Shown here piece by piece: positions 5,348 through 5,689 of a stretch of DNA of 5,689 nucleotides. Every line of letters begins with the position of its first letter. The stretch's first letter is position 1. The DNA comes from Oscillospiraceae bacterium (GTDB taxonomy: Bacteria > Bacillota > Clostridia > Oscillospirales > Oscillospiraceae), in the NCBI GenBank assembly GCA_017480395.1, contig JAFVAS010000252.1, positions 1-5,689 of the forward strand, read 5' to 3'. Both the position numbers and the translations under genes were made by a program. The notes under the pieces were generated by a model. That model was given only the letters and a program-made list of their open reading frames with translations, had not been told where the DNA came from and did not search any database.

Positions 5348-5689
5348 ATGGAACTGAAGGAACTGTTGCGCCATGTGGATCACACCCTGCTGCGGCAGGA
5401 CGCCGCCTGGGACGAGATCAGAGCGCTGTGCGACGACGCGCTGACCTATCAAACCGCGTCGGTCTGCGTCCCGCCCTCCTATGTCCGCCCCTGCGCCGAC
5501 TATCTGGCGGGACGGGTCAAGGTGTGCACCGTCATCGGCTTCCCCAACGGGTACAGCACCACCCTGGTCAAGTCCTTCGAGGCGGCGGGCGCCGTCCAGA
5601 ACTGGGCCGATGAGATCGATATGGTCATGAACCTGGGCTGGGTCAAGGACGAAAAATCGGACGACCTGCGCGCCGAGATGGATGCGGTC
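5348..5689 (+). CDS. deoC: Deoxyribose-phosphate aldolase, N-terminal part (runs off the right edge)
   Basis: The open frame runs from the ATG at 5348 to the end of the window, giving 114 residues of an enzyme usually about 215-250 long. DeoC is a class I (Schiff-base) aldolase with a TIM barrel that cleaves 2-deoxyribose-5-phosphate to acetaldehyde and glyceraldehyde-3-phosphate, the last step of deoxynucleoside catabolism. Visible marks are VDHTLLR (10-16), ASVCVPPSYV (37-46), VKVCTVIGFPNG (57-68) and ADEIDMVMN (87-95). D91 is the likely equivalent of E. coli D102; the Schiff-base lysine lies beyond the edge. The Gly usual before ADE is Trp86 here. It is divergent from cdd, whose deoxycytidine product feeds the same route. 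Confidence 0.9.
   Translation, partial: MELKELLRHVDHTLLRQDAAWDEIRALCDDALTYQTASVCVPPSYVRPCADYLAGRVKVCTVIGFPNGYSTTLVKSFEAAGAVQNWADEIDMVMNLGWVKDEKSDDLRAEMDAV

Overview
The window joins two kinds of DNA that do not belong to one genome. Bases 1 to about 560 are AT-rich and look like plant nuclear DNA. The first 36 bases read in frame as a conserved plant aldo-keto reductase stretch and stop exactly at a GTAAGT splice donor. Intron-like AT-rich DNA follows, and then a segment with the layout of a plant Copia-type LTR (CCAAT, TATAAATA, AATAAA, CT-rich tract). From about 560 onward the DNA is strongly GC-rich, densely coding and plainly bacterial. HemZ-type radical SAM protein, the nucleoside kinase type, the Mrp type with an N-terminal cysteine cluster and the Shine-Dalgarno sites point to an anaerobic Bacillota, probably a GC-rich gut clostridium of the Oscillospirales. 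That placement is inference from gene families. The simplest reading is a chimeric metagenomic contig, or bacterial and dietary or host-plant DNA joined in the library or assembly. It is unlikely to be a natural transfer.

Bacterial layout. A DMT/EamA permease (559-1452, minus) is divergent from a three-gene plus-strand cluster: hemZ (1541-3028), a uridine-kinase-like nucleoside kinase (3029-3964, starting on the base after the hemZ stop) and an Mrp/ApbC-family Fe-S carrier ATPase (4004-4879). The 88-bp divergent gap holds plausible promoters for both directions. A perfect 15-bp hairpin (4887-4919) separates the Mrp gene from the convergent cytidine deaminase gene (4926-5318, minus). That gene lies head-to-head, 29 bp away, with deoC (5348 to the right edge, plus, incomplete).

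Functional picture. Three genes concern nucleoside metabolism: the kinase phosphorylates nucleosides, Cdd deaminates (deoxy)cytidine, and DeoC splits deoxyribose-5-phosphate into acetaldehyde and glyceraldehyde-3-phosphate. HemZ and Mrp are linked by Fe-S chemistry: HemZ needs a 4Fe-4S cluster, and Mrp proteins carry or deliver clusters.

No new defence, mobile or RNA-based system is visible in the bacterial part. The most noteworthy signal is the plant/bacterium junction at about 540-585. It also makes the last codons and stop of the permease gene suspect.
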